64,000 bases of DNA from assembly GCF_014161445.1 (NCBI RefSeq), contig NZ_JABBXA010000009.1:1-64000 (forward strand), given 5' to 3'. The notes under the pieces are model-generated. The model made no database searches, was not told the origin of the DNA, and saw nothing but the letters and a program-made list of their open reading frames with translations. Below are positions 25,204 to 37,772 of this stretch, piece by piece; the stretch's first letter is position 1, and every line of letters begins with the position of its first letter. The translations under genes were made by a program, and so were the position numbers. This DNA comes from Microbispora sp. H13382 (GTDB lineage: Bacteria > Actinomycetota > Actinomycetes > Streptosporangiales > Streptosporangiaceae).

Positions 25204-25361
25204 TCGCCGAAGCCAGCATGACTGAAGCCCGCATGACTGAAGCCCGCATGACCGAGACGATGCGCACGTCGCCCCCGGCCCCGCAGGTGGCCGCCCGGCC
25301 GGCCGCGCCCTCCGGCATTCTCGTGATCGCCCAAATTCATCGAGTAAGCGAGGACATGTAG
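25200..25361 (+). CDS. Small ORF between prenyl reductase and nuoA, 53 aa
   Basis: ATG 25200 overlaps the previous stop (ATGA) and the TAG ends 2 bases before the nuoA ATG. It reads [20 protein letters not shown] then a Pro/Ala stretch and ends [11 protein letters not shown]. The internal MTEAR units come from a 15-bp tandem repeat. No membrane helix or known domain. It may be a coupling peptide that carries ribosomes to nuoA, or a chance frame; the tight overlaps at both ends favour translation. Confidence 0.4.
   Translation: MIAEASMTEARMTEARMTETMRTSPPAPQVAARPAAPSGILVIAQIHRVSEDM
25218..25256 (+). repeat. 15-bp tandem repeat, each unit beginning with ATG
   Basis: ATGACTGAAGCCCGC occurs at 25218-25232 and 25233-25247, followed by the partial unit ATGACCGAG at 25248-25256. 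It lies inside the small ORF before nuoA. Confidence 0.85.
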
Positions 25362-25363
25362 CC

Positions 25364-25723
25364 ATGGAGCTGTATGTGCCGATCGTGGTGCTCGCGGTCC
25401 TCGCGGCGGGATTCGCCGTGTTCTCCGTGAGCATCGCGCCATTCACCGGGCCGAAGCGCTGGAACCGCGCGAAGCTGGACGCCTACGAGTGCGGCATCGA
25501 GCCCACTCCGCAGCCGGTCGGCGGCGGCCGATTCCCGCTGAAGTACATGATCACCGCGATGTTGTTCATCGTGTTCGACATCGAGATCATCTTCCTCTAT
25601 CCGTGGGCGGTGGCCTTCGACAAACTCGGCGTGTTCGGGCTGGTCGAGATGGTGCTGTTCATCGTCACCGTTCTCGTGGCGTACGCCTACGTGTGGCGGC
25701 GTCGCGGCCTCGATTGGGATTAG
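25364..25723 (+). CDS. nuoA: NADH-quinone oxidoreductase subunit A
   Basis: 119 aa, three helices. The conserved loop with [13 protein letters not shown] and [20 protein letters not shown] identifies NuoA, a membrane-arm subunit near the quinone site. First subunit gene of a complete 14-gene set in the standard order. Stop and nuoB start are 2 bp apart. Confidence 0.96.
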   Translation: MELYVPIVVLAVLAAGFAVFSVSIAPFTGPKRWNRAKLDAYECGIEPTPQPVGGGRFPLKYMITAMLFIVFDIEIIFLYPWAVAFDKLGVFGLVEMVLFIVTVLVAYAYVWRRRGLDWD

Positions 25724-25725
25724 CC

Positions 25726-26277
25726 ATGGGTCTTGAAGAGAAACTCCCGAGCGGGTTCATCCTCACCACCGTCGAGCAGGTGGCGGGCTGGGCCCGGAAG
25801 AACTCCGTCTGGCCGGCGACCTTCGGTCTCGCGTGCTGCGCCATCGAGCTGATGGCCACCGGCGGCCCGAAGCACGACCTGGCCCGCTTCGGCATGGAGC
25901 GTGCCTCCGCCTCCCCGCGGCAGGCCGACCTCATGATCGTGGCCGGCCGGCTGTCGCAGAAGATGGCGCCCGTCCTCCGCCAGATCTACGACCAGATGGC
26001 CGAGCCCAAGTGGGTCATCGCGATGGGCGTCTGCGCGTCCAGCGGCGGCATGTTCAACAACTACGCCATCGTCCAGGGCGTGGACCACGTGGTGCCGGTC
26101 GACATCTACCTGCCCGGCTGCCCGCCGCGCCCGGAGATGCTGATCGACGCCATCGTGAAGCTACACGACAAGATCCAGAACATGAAGTTCGGCGCGCACC
26201 GCGAGAAGCAGATCGAGGAGCTCGAGCTCCAGGCGCTGCGCACGTTGCCGCTGATCGACCAGGGGGCCGGGAAGTGA
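25726..26277 (+). CDS. nuoB: NADH-quinone oxidoreductase subunit B
   Basis: 183 aa from ATG 25726. Binds the N2 [4Fe-4S] cluster that passes electrons to menaquinone; cluster cysteines are in [20 protein letters not shown] and LPGCPPRPE. Full length. Overlaps nuoC (GTGA). Confidence 0.97.
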   Translation: MGLEEKLPSGFILTTVEQVAGWARKNSVWPATFGLACCAIELMATGGPKHDLARFGMERASASPRQADLMIVAGRLSQKMAPVLRQIYDQMAEPKWVIAMGVCASSGGMFNNYAIVQGVDHVVPVDIYLPGCPPRPEMLIDAIVKLHDKIQNMKFGAHREKQIEELELQALRTLPLIDQGAGK

Positions 26278-26939
26278 CCACCGAGAACCTGCCCGGGCTG
26301 CCCGAGGAGCCCGTCGCCCGCAGGGGCATGTTCGGCGTCAAGGACACCGGCGACACCTCCGGCTACAACCGTCTGGTCGTCCGCCGTCCGCCGAAGCTGT
26401 CCAGCAGCCGGCCGTACGGGTCGTACTTCGACGAGGTGGCCGACGCGCTGGAGCCGGCGTTCGCCGACGCGATCGAGCGCGTGGTCGTCGACCGCGGGGA
26501 GATCACCTTCCACGTGCGGCGCGAGCGGCTGCCCGAGGTGATGAAGCACCTGCGTGACGACCCGGCGCTGCGGTTCGAGCTGTCGCTCGGCGTCTCGGGG
26601 GTCCACTACCCCGAGGAGACCGGTGCGGAGCTGCGCGCCGTCTACCACCTGTGCTCCATCACGCACAACCGGCGCGTCCGGGTGGAGGTCTCCTGCCCCG
26701 ACGCCGACCCGCACATCCCCTCCACGGTTCAGGTCTACCCCACGCACGACTGGCACGAGCGCGAGACGTACGACTTCTTCGGAATCGTCTTCGACGGCCA
26801 CCCGGCGCTGACCCGGATCGAGATGCCGGACGACTGGGAGGGGCACCCGCAGCGCAAGGACTACCCGCTCGGCGGCATTCCGGTGGAGTACCGCGGCGCC
26901 GAGGTCCCCGCGCCGGACCGGAGGAGGTCGTACTCGTGA
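26274..26939 (+). CDS. nuoC: NADH-quinone oxidoreductase subunit C
   Basis: 221 aa from GTG 26274, overlapping nuoB. The 30-kDa subunit of the Q module: [40 protein letters not shown] and [12 protein letters not shown] are typical. The N-terminal 45 residues are an actinobacterial extension. A 43-bp gap before nuoD contains a purine-rich spacer and a 16-codon mini-ORF. Confidence 0.95.
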   Translation: MTTENLPGLPEEPVARRGMFGVKDTGDTSGYNRLVVRRPPKLSSSRPYGSYFDEVADALEPAFADAIERVVVDRGEITFHVRRERLPEVMKHLRDDPALRFELSLGVSGVHYPEETGAELRAVYHLCSITHNRRVRVEVSCPDADPHIPSTVQVYPTHDWHERETYDFFGIVFDGHPALTRIEMPDDWEGHPQRKDYPLGGIPVEYRGAEVPAPDRRRSYS

Positions 26940-26982
26940 GCGTCGACCTGCACGACTGGACGAGGGCAGCGAGGAGAGCGTC

Positions 26983-28299
26983 GTGAGCACCACCGAGACC
27001 GAGGGCCGGATCTACGACGTCGCCGGTCAGGACTGGGACGAACTGGTCAAGACCGTCAGCGAGTCGGCCGAGGAACGCCTCGTCGTCAACATGGGCCCGC
27101 AGCACCCGTCGACGCACGGTGTGCTCCGGCTCGTGCTGACCCTCGACGGCGAGACCGTGACCGAGGCCCGCACGGTGATCGGCTACCTGCACACCGGCAT
27201 CGAGAAGAACATGGAGTACCGGACGTGGACCCAGGGGGTCACGTTCGTCACCCGCATGGACTATCTCGCGCCGATCTTCAACGAGACCGCCTACTGCATG
27301 GGGGTCGAGAAGCTTCTCGGGATCACCGACAGGATCCCGGATCGGGCGCAGGCCCTCCGGGTCCTGACGATGGAGCTCACCCGGATCTCCTCCCACCTCG
27401 TCGCGATCGCGACGTTCGGGTTGGAGCTGGGCGCGACGACGCCGATGCTGTTCGGCTTCCGCGAGCGCGAGATGGTGCTCGACCTGATGGAGTACATCAC
27501 CGGTCTGCGGATGAACATGGCGTACGTCCGGCCGGGCGGCGTCAGCGTCGACCTGCCGGCCGGCGCCGTCGACAAGATCGGCGAGTTCCTCAAGATCATG
27601 CCGGGGCGGATCAAGGAGATGCGCAAGCTCCTCGACGCCAACCCGGTCTACACCCGGCGCACCAAGGACGTGGCCTACCTCGACCTGACCGGGTGCATGG
27701 CGCTCGGGATCACCGGGCCCATGCTGCGCGCCGCCGGCCTGCCGTGGGACCTGCGCAAGTCTCAGCCCTACTGCGGCTACGAGACGTACGAGTTCGAGGT
27801 GGCGACACAGAACACCTGCGACGTGTACGGCCGTTATCTCGTGCGCATGGCCGAGATGGAGGAGTCCCTCAAGATCGTCGAGCAGGCGCTCGACCGCCTG
27901 TCCGGCCCGCTCAAGGGCGGCCCGGTGATGATCGAGGACAAGAAGATCGGCTGGCCGTCGCAGCTCGCGCTCGGCCCCGACGGCCTCGGCAACTCGCCCG
28001 ACCACATCGCCCACATCATGGGCAGCTCGATGGAGGCCCTGATCCACCACTTCAAGCTGGTGACCGAGGGCTTCCGGGTGCCGGCCGGGCAGGCGTACGC
28101 CTCGGTCGAGTCGCCGCGTGGCGAGCTGGGCGCGCACGTGGTCAGCGACGGCGGCACCCGGCCCTACCGGGTCCACTTCCGCGACCCGTCGTTCACGAAC
28201 CTGCAGGCGGTGCCCGCGACGTGCGAGGGCGGCATGGTCGCCGACGTCATCTCCGCGGTCGCCTCGATCGACCCGGTCATGGGAGGTGTGGACCGATGA
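26983..28299 (+). CDS. nuoD: NADH-quinone oxidoreductase subunit D
   Basis: 438 aa from GTG. The 49-kDa quinone-site subunit: [20 protein letters not shown] near residue 32, [17 protein letters not shown], and the C-terminal [28 protein letters not shown] precedes the start. Forms the quinone pocket with NuoB. Confidence 0.97.
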   Translation: MSTTETEGRIYDVAGQDWDELVKTVSESAEERLVVNMGPQHPSTHGVLRLVLTLDGETVTEARTVIGYLHTGIEKNMEYRTWTQGVTFVTRMDYLAPIFNETAYCMGVEKLLGITDRIPDRAQALRVLTMELTRISSHLVAIATFGLELGATTPMLFGFREREMVLDLMEYITGLRMNMAYVRPGGVSVDLPAGAVDKIGEFLKIMPGRIKEMRKLLDANPVYTRRTKDVAYLDLTGCMALGITGPMLRAAGLPWDLRKSQPYCGYETYEFEVATQNTCDVYGRYLVRMAEMEESLKIVEQALDRLSGPLKGGPVMIEDKKIGWPSQLALGPDGLGNSPDHIAHIMGSSMEALIHHFKLVTEGFRVPAGQAYASVESPRGELGAHVVSDGGTRPYRVHFRDPSFTNLQAVPATCEGGMVADVISAVASIDPVMGGVDR

Positions 28300-28355
28300 G
28301 CGGCAAGCCGCCGGTTCAGGCCGCCCGCGTTGCGAATGAGGAGGGGAGCGCGACC

Positions 28356-29033
28356 ATGAGCACGGGTTACGCGCCCGAGGTCCGCGAGCGTCTGGAGACG
28401 GACGCCAAGGAGATCATCGGCCGCTACCCCCGGCCGCGTTCGGCGCTGCTGCCGCTGCTGCACCTGGTGCAGTCGGAGGACGGCTACATCTCCGACGCCG
28501 GGCAGGAGTTCTGCGCCGAGATGCTGGGCCTGTCCAAGGCCGAGGTCGTCGGCGTCGCGACCTTCTACACCATGTACAAGCGCAAGCCGGCCGGCGAGTA
28601 CAACGTCGGCGTCTGCATCAACACGCTGTGCGCGGTCATGGGCGGCGACCAGATCTGGGAAGAGCTCAGCGAGCACGTGGGCGTCGGCCACGACGAGACC
28701 ACCGAGGACGGCAAGATCACGCTGGAGCGGCTGGAGTGCAACGCCGCCTGCGACTTCGCGCCGGTCATGATGGTCAACTGGGAGTTCTTCGACAACCAGA
28801 CCCCGGAGTCGGCCAGGCAGCTCGTCGACGACCTGCGCGCTGGCAAGGAGGTCGCGCCCACGCGCGGCCCGCGCCGGCTGTGCACGTTCAAGGAGGCGTC
28901 CCGGGTCCTCGCCGGCTTCCCCGACGGCCAGGCCGCCGAGGGCCCGTCGGCCGCCGGCCCGTCGCTGGAGGGCCTGAAGGTCGCCAAGGCCAACGGCTGG
29001 GAGGCCCCCAAGGCCGAGGGGAGCTCGGAATGA
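28356..29033 (+). CDS. nuoE: NADH-quinone oxidoreductase subunit E
   Basis: 225 aa from ATG 28356, which has the strong site GAGGAGGGG at 8 bases. An in-frame ATG at 28296, overlapping the nuoD stop, would add 20 residues. Binds the N1a [2Fe-2S] cluster through VGVCINTLCAVMGG and LECNAACDFAPVMMVN. The C-terminal 60 residues are an Ala/Gly-rich tail beyond the usual length. N-module subunit with NuoF and NuoG. Confidence 0.95.
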   Translation: MSTGYAPEVRERLETDAKEIIGRYPRPRSALLPLLHLVQSEDGYISDAGQEFCAEMLGLSKAEVVGVATFYTMYKRKPAGEYNVGVCINTLCAVMGGDQIWEELSEHVGVGHDETTEDGKITLERLECNAACDFAPVMMVNWEFFDNQTPESARQLVDDLRAGKEVAPTRGPRRLCTFKEASRVLAGFPDGQAAEGPSAAGPSLEGLKVAKANGWEAPKAEGSSE

Positions 29034-29109
29034 CAACGCGGAGAGAACCCGACGCAGTGAGCGGAGCGGTCCGCGAGGTACGAGCGGCCCGCGCAGCGAA
29101 CGAGGAGCG

Positions 29110-30404
<1,295 letters not shown>

Positions 30405-30408
<4 letters not shown>

Positions 30409-32801
30409 CAGTTCAGACGACGCAGCCGGAGCAGCCGGTCGTGGACATGGTCACCCTGACCATCGACGGCTTCCAGATCAGCGTCCCGAAGGGCACGCTG
30501 ATCATCCGGGCCGCGGAGCTGCTGGGGATCCAGATCCCCCGGTTCTGCGACCACCCGCTGCTCTCGCCGGCGGCCAACTGCCGCCAGTGCCTGGTCGACA
30601 TCCCCGACGCGGGCAACGGCCGCGGCTTCCCCAAGCCGCAGCCGTCCTGCGCGATCGAGGTCGCCGATGGCATGGTGGTCAAGACGCAGCTCACCTCGCC
30701 GGTGGCCGAGAAGGCCCAGCGCGGCGTGATGGAGATGCTGCTGCTGAACCACCCGCTCGACTGCCCGGTCTGCGACAAGGGCGGCGAGTGCCCCCTGCAG
30801 AACCAGGCCATGTCGAACGGCCAGGGCGAGAGCCGGTTCGTCGAGCAGAAGCGGACGTTCGAGAAGCCCATCCCGCTGTCGAGCGAGGTGCTGCTCGACC
30901 GCGAGCGCTGCATCCAGTGCGCGCGCTGCATCCGCTTCTCCGAGCAGATCGCCGGTGACCCGCTCATCGACTTCTTCGAGCGCGGGGCCAAGGAGCAGGT
31001 GGGCGTCGCCGAGGGCGAGCCGTTCCAGTCCTACTTCTCGGGCAACACCATCCAGATCTGCCCGGTGGGCGCGCTGACCGGCGCGGCCTACCGGTTCCGC
31101 TCCCGCCCGTTCGACCTGGTCTCCACGCCGAGCGCGTGCGAGCACTGCGCGTCGGGCTGCTCGCTGCGCACCGACCACCGCCGGGGCAAGGTCACCCGCC
31201 GCCTGGCCGGGGACGACCCGCAGGTCAACGAGGAGTGGAACTGCGACAAGGGCCGCTGGGCCTTCACGTACGCCACCGCGCCCGACCGCCTGCGGTCGCC
31301 GCTGGTCCGTGACGAGAGCGGCAAGCTCGTCCCGACCTCCTGGCCGGACGCGCTGGCCGTCGCGGCCGAGGGCCTGCTGCGGGCTCGCGGCAAGGCCGGC
31401 GTGCTGGTCGGCGGGCGGCTCACGGTCGAGGACGCCTACGCCTACAGCAAGTTCGCCCGGATCGCCCTCGGCACCAACGACATCGACTTCCGGGCCCGCC
31501 CGCACTCCGAGGAGGAGGCGCGCTTCCTCGCCCACGCCGTCGCCGGCAAGGGCATCGAGGTCTCCTACGCCGACCTGGAGACGGCCCCGGCCGTGCTCCT
31601 GGCCGGGTTCGAGCCCGAGGAGGAGTCGCCGATCGTCTTCCTGCGCCTGCGCAAGGCGGCGCGCAAGCGGGGCCTGAAGGTCTACTCGCTCGCGCCGTTC
31701 GCCACGCCGGGCCTGGCCAAGATGCAGGGCACGCTGATCCGCACCGCGCCCGGCGCCGAGGCGGAGGCGCTCGGAGACCTCGTCGGCGGCGACGTGCTGC
31801 CCGCCGGCTCGATCGTCCTCGCCGGCGAGCGGCTCGCCACCGCCCCCGGCGCCCTGTCCGCGCTCGTACGGCTCACGCAGGCCACCGGCGCGCGGCTCGC
31901 CTGGGTGCCGCGCCGGGCCGGTGAGCGCGGCGCGCTGGAGGCGGGCGCGCTGCCGGGCCTGCTGCCGATCGGCCGCCCGGCCTCCGACGAGGCCGCCCGC
32001 GCGGAGGTCGCCAGGGTGTGGGGCGTCGGCTCGCTGCCGGACGCGCCGGGCCGCGACACGGCGGGCATCATCGAGGCCGCGCTCAACGACGAGGTCGACG
32101 CGCTGGTCGTGGCGGGTGTGGACCCCTACGACCTGCCCGACCCGGCCCGGGCCCTGGCGGCGCTGGAGAACACGCCGTTCATCGTCAGCCTGGAGATCCG
32201 CGCCAGCGCGGTCACCGACCGGGCCGACGTGGTCCTGCCGGTCGCCGCGGTGGCCGAGAAGTCCGGCACGTTCGTCGACTGGGAGGGCAGGGGCCGCTCG
32301 TTCGGTGTGGCCACGGCCGTCCCCGGGCTGATGAGCGACCTGCGCGCCATCGCCTCGATCGCCGACCAGATGGACGTCCACCTCGGCCTGCCCGACCCCG
32401 CCGCCGCCCGGCGGGAGATGGCCGCGCTCGGCTCCTGGAAGGGCTCCCGCCCGGCCGCGCCCGCGGTGACGGGCCGCGCGGCCAGGGAGCCGCAGGCGGG
32501 CGAGGCCGTGCTGGCGACCTGGCACCTGCTGCTCGACGACGGCCGGCTGCAGGACGGCGAGCCCTACCTGGCGGGGACCGCCCGCTCGGTGGCGGCGCTG
32601 CTGTCGGAGGCGACGGCCGCCGAGATCGGCGCAGTCGACGGCGGAAAGATCACCATCGGTGACGACGTGGTCGTGCCGGTGCGCGTCGCGGACCTGCCCG
32701 ACCGTGTCGTGTGGGTGCCGTCCAACTCCGCCGGCCTGTCGGTCACGCGCGACCTGCGCGCGGTCGCCGGAGACGTCGTAAAGATCGGGAGCGTCTCGTG
32801 A
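30405..32801 (+). CDS. nuoG: NADH-quinone oxidoreductase subunit G
   Basis: 798 aa from GTG 30405. The N-terminal [2Fe-2S] domain ([20 protein letters not shown]) is followed by [4Fe-4S] motifs [18 protein letters not shown] and [11 protein letters not shown], then the molybdopterin-oxidoreductase-like part beginning [19 protein letters not shown], whose extra cysteines suggest the N7 cluster is kept. It carries electrons between NuoF and NuoB. The C-terminal half is degenerate, as usual. Overlaps nuoH by 4 bp. Confidence 0.96.
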
Positions 32802-34159
32802 ACAACCCCGGACCCACCTGGAGCGACTTCGGCCACGATCCCCTGTGGATCATCATCATCAAGGCCGTCGCGATCTTCGTGTTCCTGATGCTGGGCGTGC
32901 TGTTCGGCGTGTGGACCGAGCGCAAGCTCATCTCGCGCATGCAGCACCGTTACGGCCCCAACCGGGCCGGGAAGTTCGGCCTGCTGCAGTCGGTGGCCGA
33001 CGGCCTGAAGATGGGCCTGAAGGAAGACATCATGCCACGCACCGTGGACAAGGTGATCTACCTTCTCGCCCCGGTAATCATCGCCGTGCCCGCCTTCCTG
33101 GCCTTCTCGGTGGTGCCGTTCGGGCCGGTGGTCTCGATGTTCGGCCACCGGACGCCGCTGCAGCTCACCGACCTGCCGGTCGCGGTGCTGCTGGTCCTGG
33201 CCACCGCCTCGATCGGGGTCTACGGCATCGTGCTCGCCGGGTGGGGCTCCCGCTCGCCGTACGCCGTGCTGGGCGGGCTGCGCTCGGCCGCCCAGGTCGT
33301 GTCGTACGAGATCGCGATGGGCCTGTCGTTCGTCGCGGTGTTCCTCCAGGCGGGCACGCTGTCCACCCACGAGATCGTGGCGAAGCAGGCGGGCGGCGGC
33401 ACCTGGGACATCGGCGCGCTGTCCATCCCCATGCCGTCCTGGTACGTGGTCTCGCTGGTCCCGTCCTTCCTGATCTACGCGATCACGATGCTGGGTGAGA
33501 CGAACCGCGTGCCCTTCGACCTCCCCGAGGGTGAGGGCGAGCTGGTCGGCGGCTTCCACACCGAGTACTCCTCCTCGCTGAAGTTCGCGATGTTCATGCT
33601 CGCCGAGTACGTGAACATCTTCACGGTCTCGGCGATGGCGATCACGCTGTTCTTCGGCGGCTGGCGGGCCCCGTGGCCGATCTCCATGTGGGACGGCGCG
33701 AACTCCGGCTGGTGGCCGCTGCTGTGGTTCTTCATCAAGCTGGTGATCGCCTTCGGCTTCTTCGTCTGGGTCCGCGCCTCGCTGCCGCGTGTCCGGTACG
33801 ACCAGCTCATGGCCTTCGGCTGGAAGGTGCTCATCCCGGTCAACCTGGCCTGGATCCTGATGGCCGCCACGTTCAAGGCGCTGCGCCTGCCGGACAGCAA
33901 CCGTGCGGTCGTCATGACCATCGGCGCGGTCGTCATCGTCGGCGCCCTCGCGATCTGGCTCCGGTTCGACACGGTCAACCAGCGCCGCAAGGAGGCGAAG
34001 GCCGCCCAGATCGAGGAGGAGTTCGAGCAGCTGCGGGAGGAGCCGGTCGCGGGCGGGTTCCCCGTGCCGCCGCTCGACGCCCCGCACTATCACGGAGTCG
34101 TGCCCGCCGCGCGTCTCAATTCCGACGCCGCCAAGGAGGTGACCAGTGGGAGCAACTGA
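32798..34159 (+). CDS. nuoH: NADH-quinone oxidoreductase subunit H
   Basis: 453 aa from GTG 32798, about eight helices. The quinone-channel subunit: [60 protein letters not shown]. The C-terminal 60 residues form a charged tail beyond the last helix, typical of actinobacteria. Overlaps nuoI by 14 bp. Confidence 0.96.
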   Translation: MNNPGPTWSDFGHDPLWIIIIKAVAIFVFLMLGVLFGVWTERKLISRMQHRYGPNRAGKFGLLQSVADGLKMGLKEDIMPRTVDKVIYLLAPVIIAVPAFLAFSVVPFGPVVSMFGHRTPLQLTDLPVAVLLVLATASIGVYGIVLAGWGSRSPYAVLGGLRSAAQVVSYEIAMGLSFVAVFLQAGTLSTHEIVAKQAGGGTWDIGALSIPMPSWYVVSLVPSFLIYAITMLGETNRVPFDLPEGEGELVGGFHTEYSSSLKFAMFMLAEYVNIFTVSAMAITLFFGGWRAPWPISMWDGANSGWWPLLWFFIKLVIAFGFFVWVRASLPRVRYDQLMAFGWKVLIPVNLAWILMAATFKALRLPDSNRAVVMTIGAVVIVGALAIWLRFDTVNQRRKEAKAAQIEEEFEQLREEPVAGGFPVPPLDAPHYHGVVPAARLNSDAAKEVTSGSN

Positions 34160-34661
34160 TTGGCTGAACCCGATCAAGGGATTCGGCGTCACCTTCCACC
34201 ACATGTTCAAGAAGCCGGTGACCGTCAACTATCCCGAGGAGAAGCGGCCCACCGCGCCGCGCTTCCACGGGAGGCACCAGCTGAACCGGTGGCCCGACGG
34301 GCTGGAGAAGTGCGTCGGCTGTGAGCTGTGCGCCTGGGCCTGCCCGGCCGACGCCATCTACGTGGAGGGCGGCGACAACACCGACGAGGAGCGTTTCTCG
34401 CCGGGTGAGCGGTACGGCCGCGTCTACCAGATCAACTATTTGCGCTGCATCCTCTGCGGGCTGTGCATCGAGGCGTGTCCCACCCGGGCGCTCACGATGA
34501 CCAACGAGTACGAGCTCGCCGACTCCAGCCGCGAGTCGCTGATCTACACCAAGGAGATGCTCCTCGCGCCGCTGGGGCCGGGCATGGAGCAGCCGCCCCA
34601 CCCGATGCGCCTCGGCGAGACCGAGGAGGACTACTACCGGTTGGGTCGAAGCAATGGGTGA
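34146..34661 (+). CDS. nuoI: NADH-quinone oxidoreductase subunit I
   Basis: 171 aa from GTG 34146. Two ferredoxin-type [4Fe-4S] motifs (N6a and N6b): [14 protein letters not shown] near residue 58 and [13 protein letters not shown] near 102. Links NuoG to NuoB. Overlaps nuoJ by 8 bp. Confidence 0.97.
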   Translation: MGATDWLNPIKGFGVTFHHMFKKPVTVNYPEEKRPTAPRFHGRHQLNRWPDGLEKCVGCELCAWACPADAIYVEGGDNTDEERFSPGERYGRVYQINYLRCILCGLCIEACPTRALTMTNEYELADSSRESLIYTKEMLLAPLGPGMEQPPHPMRLGETEEDYYRLGRSNG

Positions 34662-35571
34662 GTCCATCACGTTCTGGGTGCTCGCGGTCGTCTCGGTGAT
34701 CGCCGCGCTCGGACTCGTCTTCAGCCGCAGGGCCGTCTACTCGGCCCTCATGCTCGGCGTCGTCATGCTCTCGCTGGCGGTGCTGTACGCGGTTCAGGAC
34801 GCTCCGTTCCTGGCGGCGGTGCAGATCATCGTCTACACCGGCGCGGTCATGATGCTGTTCCTGTTCGTGCTCATGCTCGTGGGCGTGGACTCGTCCGACT
34901 CCCTCGTGGAGACGATCAGGGGCCAGCGGTTCTGGGCCATCGTGGGCGGGCTCGGCTTCGCCGTCCTGCTCGCGGCCGGCATCGGCAACGCGGTCGTCGG
35001 CGCCCCCAGGGGCCTGACCGCCGCCACCCAGGCGGGCAACGTGCCCTCCCTGGCCGAGCTGATCTTCACGCGCCACGTGTTCGCCTTCGAGGTGACCTCG
35101 GCGCTGCTGATCACGGCCGCGCTCGGCGCGATGGTGCTCGCGCACCGGGAGCGCAGCGAGCCCAAGCCGACCCAGAAGGACCTGTCCCGGCAGCGCTTCG
35201 TCGCCTTCGGCAGGACGGGCAAGAACCCGGCGCCGCTGCCCGGCCCCGGCACCTACGCCCGGCACAACGCCATCGACATGCCGGCGCTGCTGCCCGACGG
35301 GTCCGTCTCGCCGCTGTCGGTCAACCGGTACATCGCCCGGTACGAGGAGTCCCAGGGCATCCTGCCCCCGGAGGTCGCCCGCGTGCTGGAGCAGGAGGAG
35401 GCCGCCCAGCGGGCCAACGGGCACAGCACCCCGACGGTCGCCGACGAGGCCAGGGACGGCGGTCCCGACACCGAGCCCATGGCCGAAGAGGGCCCGGTGG
35501 AAGAGGGCGTCGTGGCCGGCCGGGTCGTCAGCGCCCGCGCTGACGCCCGGAGCGAGGAGGACGGCAAGTGA
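34654..35571 (+). CDS. nuoJ: NADH-quinone oxidoreductase subunit J
   Basis: 305 aa. Five helices within residues 1-165; the conserved third helix is [20 protein letters not shown]. The last 130 residues are hydrophilic (with AARDDGG-like low complexity), an extension common in actinobacteria. Overlaps nuoK (GTGA). Confidence 0.95.
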   Translation: MGESITFWVLAVVSVIAALGLVFSRRAVYSALMLGVVMLSLAVLYAVQDAPFLAAVQIIVYTGAVMMLFLFVLMLVGVDSSDSLVETIRGQRFWAIVGGLGFAVLLAAGIGNAVVGAPRGLTAATQAGNVPSLAELIFTRHVFAFEVTSALLITAALGAMVLAHRERSEPKPTQKDLSRQRFVAFGRTGKNPAPLPGPGTYARHNAIDMPALLPDGSVSPLSVNRYIARYEESQGILPPEVARVLEQEEAAQRANGHSTPTVADEARDGGPDTEPMAEEGPVEEGVVAGRVVSARADARSEEDGK

Positions 35572-35864
35572 CCACGCACTACCTGGTGCTCTCCGCGCTG
35601 CTGTTCGCGATCGGCGGCGTCGGCGTGCTCGTACGGCGCAACGCCATCGTGGTGTTCATGTGCGTCGAGCTCATGCTCAACGCCTGCAACCTGGCGTTCG
35701 TCACCTTCGCCCGGCAGAACGGCAACCTCGACGGCCAGCTCATCGCGTTCTTCGTGATGATCGTGGCCGCCGCCGAGGTGGTCATCGGCCTGGCCATCAT
35801 CGTGACGATCTTCCGAACCCGCAGGTCCGCGTCGGTCGACGACGTCAGCCTGCTGAAGTACTAA
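35568..35864 (+). CDS. nuoK: NADH-quinone oxidoreductase subunit K
   Basis: 98 aa, three helices. Conserved membrane glutamates are in [20 protein letters not shown] and [20 protein letters not shown], part of the proton path. Standard length. Confidence 0.96.
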   Translation: MTTHYLVLSALLFAIGGVGVLVRRNAIVVFMCVELMLNACNLAFVTFARQNGNLDGQLIAFFVMIVAAAEVVIGLAIIVTIFRTRRSASVDDVSLLKY

Positions 35865-35867
35865 GAG

Positions 35868-37772
35868 GTGGCCGTGGAACCCGCTGAGATCATCCAGCAC
35901 TCCGGCGGAGCGATCGGAGCAGCCTGGCTCATGATCGCTCTGCCCCTGGTGGGAGCGGCGGTCCTCCTGCTGGGCGGCCGGAGGACCGACAAGTTCGGCC
36001 ATCTGCTGGGCGTGCTCATGGCCGTCGCGTCCTTCGTGGTGGCGGCGCTGTCGTTCGTACAGCTCCTCGGCCTCGCCCCCGGCGAGCGCCGCCGTGGTAT
36101 CGAGCTGTACGACTTCATCCCGGGCCTGGCGAAGGTGGGCCTGCTGGTCGACCCGCTGTCGATCTCGTTCTGCCTGCTGATCACCTTTGTGGGCTCACTG
36201 ATCCACATCTACTCGATCGGCTACATGGCGCACGACCCGAACAGGCGGCGGTTCTTCGCCTACCTCAACCTGTTCGTCGCGGCGATGCTCCTGCTGGTGC
36301 TGGCCGACAACTACGTGGCCCTGTTCGTCGGCTGGGAGGGCGTCGGCCTCGCGTCGTACCTGCTGATCGGGTTCTGGCAGCACAAGCCGACGGCGGCGAC
36401 CGCGGCCAAGAAGGCGTTCATCGTCAACCGCGTCGGCGACTTCGGCCTGCTGATCGGTATCTTCACGATCTTCGCGACGTTCCACACGCTGGCCTTCGAC
36501 GGCGTCCTGGCGAACGCCGACAAGGCGTCCTCCGGCACGCTCACCGCGATCGGCCTGCTGCTGCTGGTCGGCGCCTGCGGCAAGTCGGCCCAGCTCCCGC
36601 TGCAGTCCTGGCTCCTCGACGCCATGGAGGGCCCGACCCCGGTCTCGGCCCTCATCCACGCGGCGACCATGGTCACCGCCGGCGTCTACCTGATCGTCCG
36701 GTCCGGCCCGATCTTCCTGGGCACCGAGACCGCGCAGCTCGTGGTGACGATCGTCGGCGTCGCGACGCTGCTCGCCGGTGCGATCATCGGTACGGCCAAG
36801 GACGACATCAAGAAGGCGCTGGCCGGTTCGACGATGTCGCAGATCGGCTACATGGTGCTCGCCGCGGGCATCGGCCCGGCGGGCTACGCCTTCGCGATCG
36901 CGCACCTGATCACGCACGGCTTCTTCAAGGCCGACATGTTCCTCGGCGCGGGCTCGGTCATGCACGCCATGAACGACGAGGTCGACATGCGCAAGTACGG
37001 CGCGCTGCGCAAGGTCATGCCGGTGACGTTCGTGACGTTCCTCATCGGCTACCTGGCGATCATCGGGTTCCCGCTGCTGTCCGGCTACTTCACCAAGGAC
37101 GGCATCATCGAGACCGCGATGGAGCACAACGCCGTCCTCGGCTGGCTGGCCGTGCTCGGCGCGGGCATCACCGGCTTCTACATGTCGCGCCTGGTGTTCA
37201 TGACGTTCTTCGGCACCAAGCGCTGGGAGCCCACGGCCCACCCGCACGAGTCGCCCGCCGTCATGACGGTGCCGCTGATCATCCTGTCGATCGGCGCGAT
37301 CGGGCTGGGCGCGTTCCTGATCCTGGGCAACCGGTTCATGACCTTCCTCGCGCCGGCCGTCGGCGCGCCGGAGGAGATGCCGTCGTTCCACCCGTTCAGC
37401 CTCACCGGTCTGGTCACGCTCGCGCTCGTCGCGGTCGGCGCGGCCCTCGCCTGGATGAAGTACGGCAGGGCCGAGGTGCCCGTGGTCGCCCCGCGCGGTT
37501 CGTTCCTCACCACCTTCGCCCGTCGTGACCTGTACGGCGACGCCCTGAACGAGGCGCTGTTCATGCGTCCCGGCCAGTGGCTGACCCGCCTGGCCGTGTT
37601 CTTCGACAACCGCGGTGTCGACGGCCTCGTGAACGGCCTGGCCGCGGGCATCGGCGGCACGTCCGGGCGCCTGCGCCGGGTCCAGACCGGGTTCGTCCGC
37701 TCGTACGCGCTGTCGATATTCCTGGGTGCCGCCCTCCTGGCCGGTGCCTGGCTCGTCGTAGGGAACCTGTGA
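35868..37772 (+). CDS. nuoL: NADH-quinone oxidoreductase subunit L
   Basis: 634 aa. Antiporter-like proton-pumping subunit with about 16 helices and the long lateral helix at the C-terminus. Seen: [52 protein letters not shown]. The start is GTG 35868 or GTG 35874; AGAGGTGG sits between the nuoK stop and the second GTG. Its stop overlaps nuoM. Confidence 0.95.
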   Translation: MAVEPAEIIQHSGGAIGAAWLMIALPLVGAAVLLLGGRRTDKFGHLLGVLMAVASFVVAALSFVQLLGLAPGERRRGIELYDFIPGLAKVGLLVDPLSISFCLLITFVGSLIHIYSIGYMAHDPNRRRFFAYLNLFVAAMLLLVLADNYVALFVGWEGVGLASYLLIGFWQHKPTAATAAKKAFIVNRVGDFGLLIGIFTIFATFHTLAFDGVLANADKASSGTLTAIGLLLLVGACGKSAQLPLQSWLLDAMEGPTPVSALIHAATMVTAGVYLIVRSGPIFLGTETAQLVVTIVGVATLLAGAIIGTAKDDIKKALAGSTMSQIGYMVLAAGIGPAGYAFAIAHLITHGFFKADMFLGAGSVMHAMNDEVDMRKYGALRKVMPVTFVTFLIGYLAIIGFPLLSGYFTKDGIIETAMEHNAVLGWLAVLGAGITGFYMSRLVFMTFFGTKRWEPTAHPHESPAVMTVPLIILSIGAIGLGAFLILGNRFMTFLAPAVGAPEEMPSFHPFSLTGLVTLALVAVGAALAWMKYGRAEVPVVAPRGSFLTTFARRDLYGDALNEALFMRPGQWLTRLAVFFDNRGVDGLVNGLAAGIGGTSGRLRRVQTGFVRSYALSIFLGAALLAGAWLVVGNL

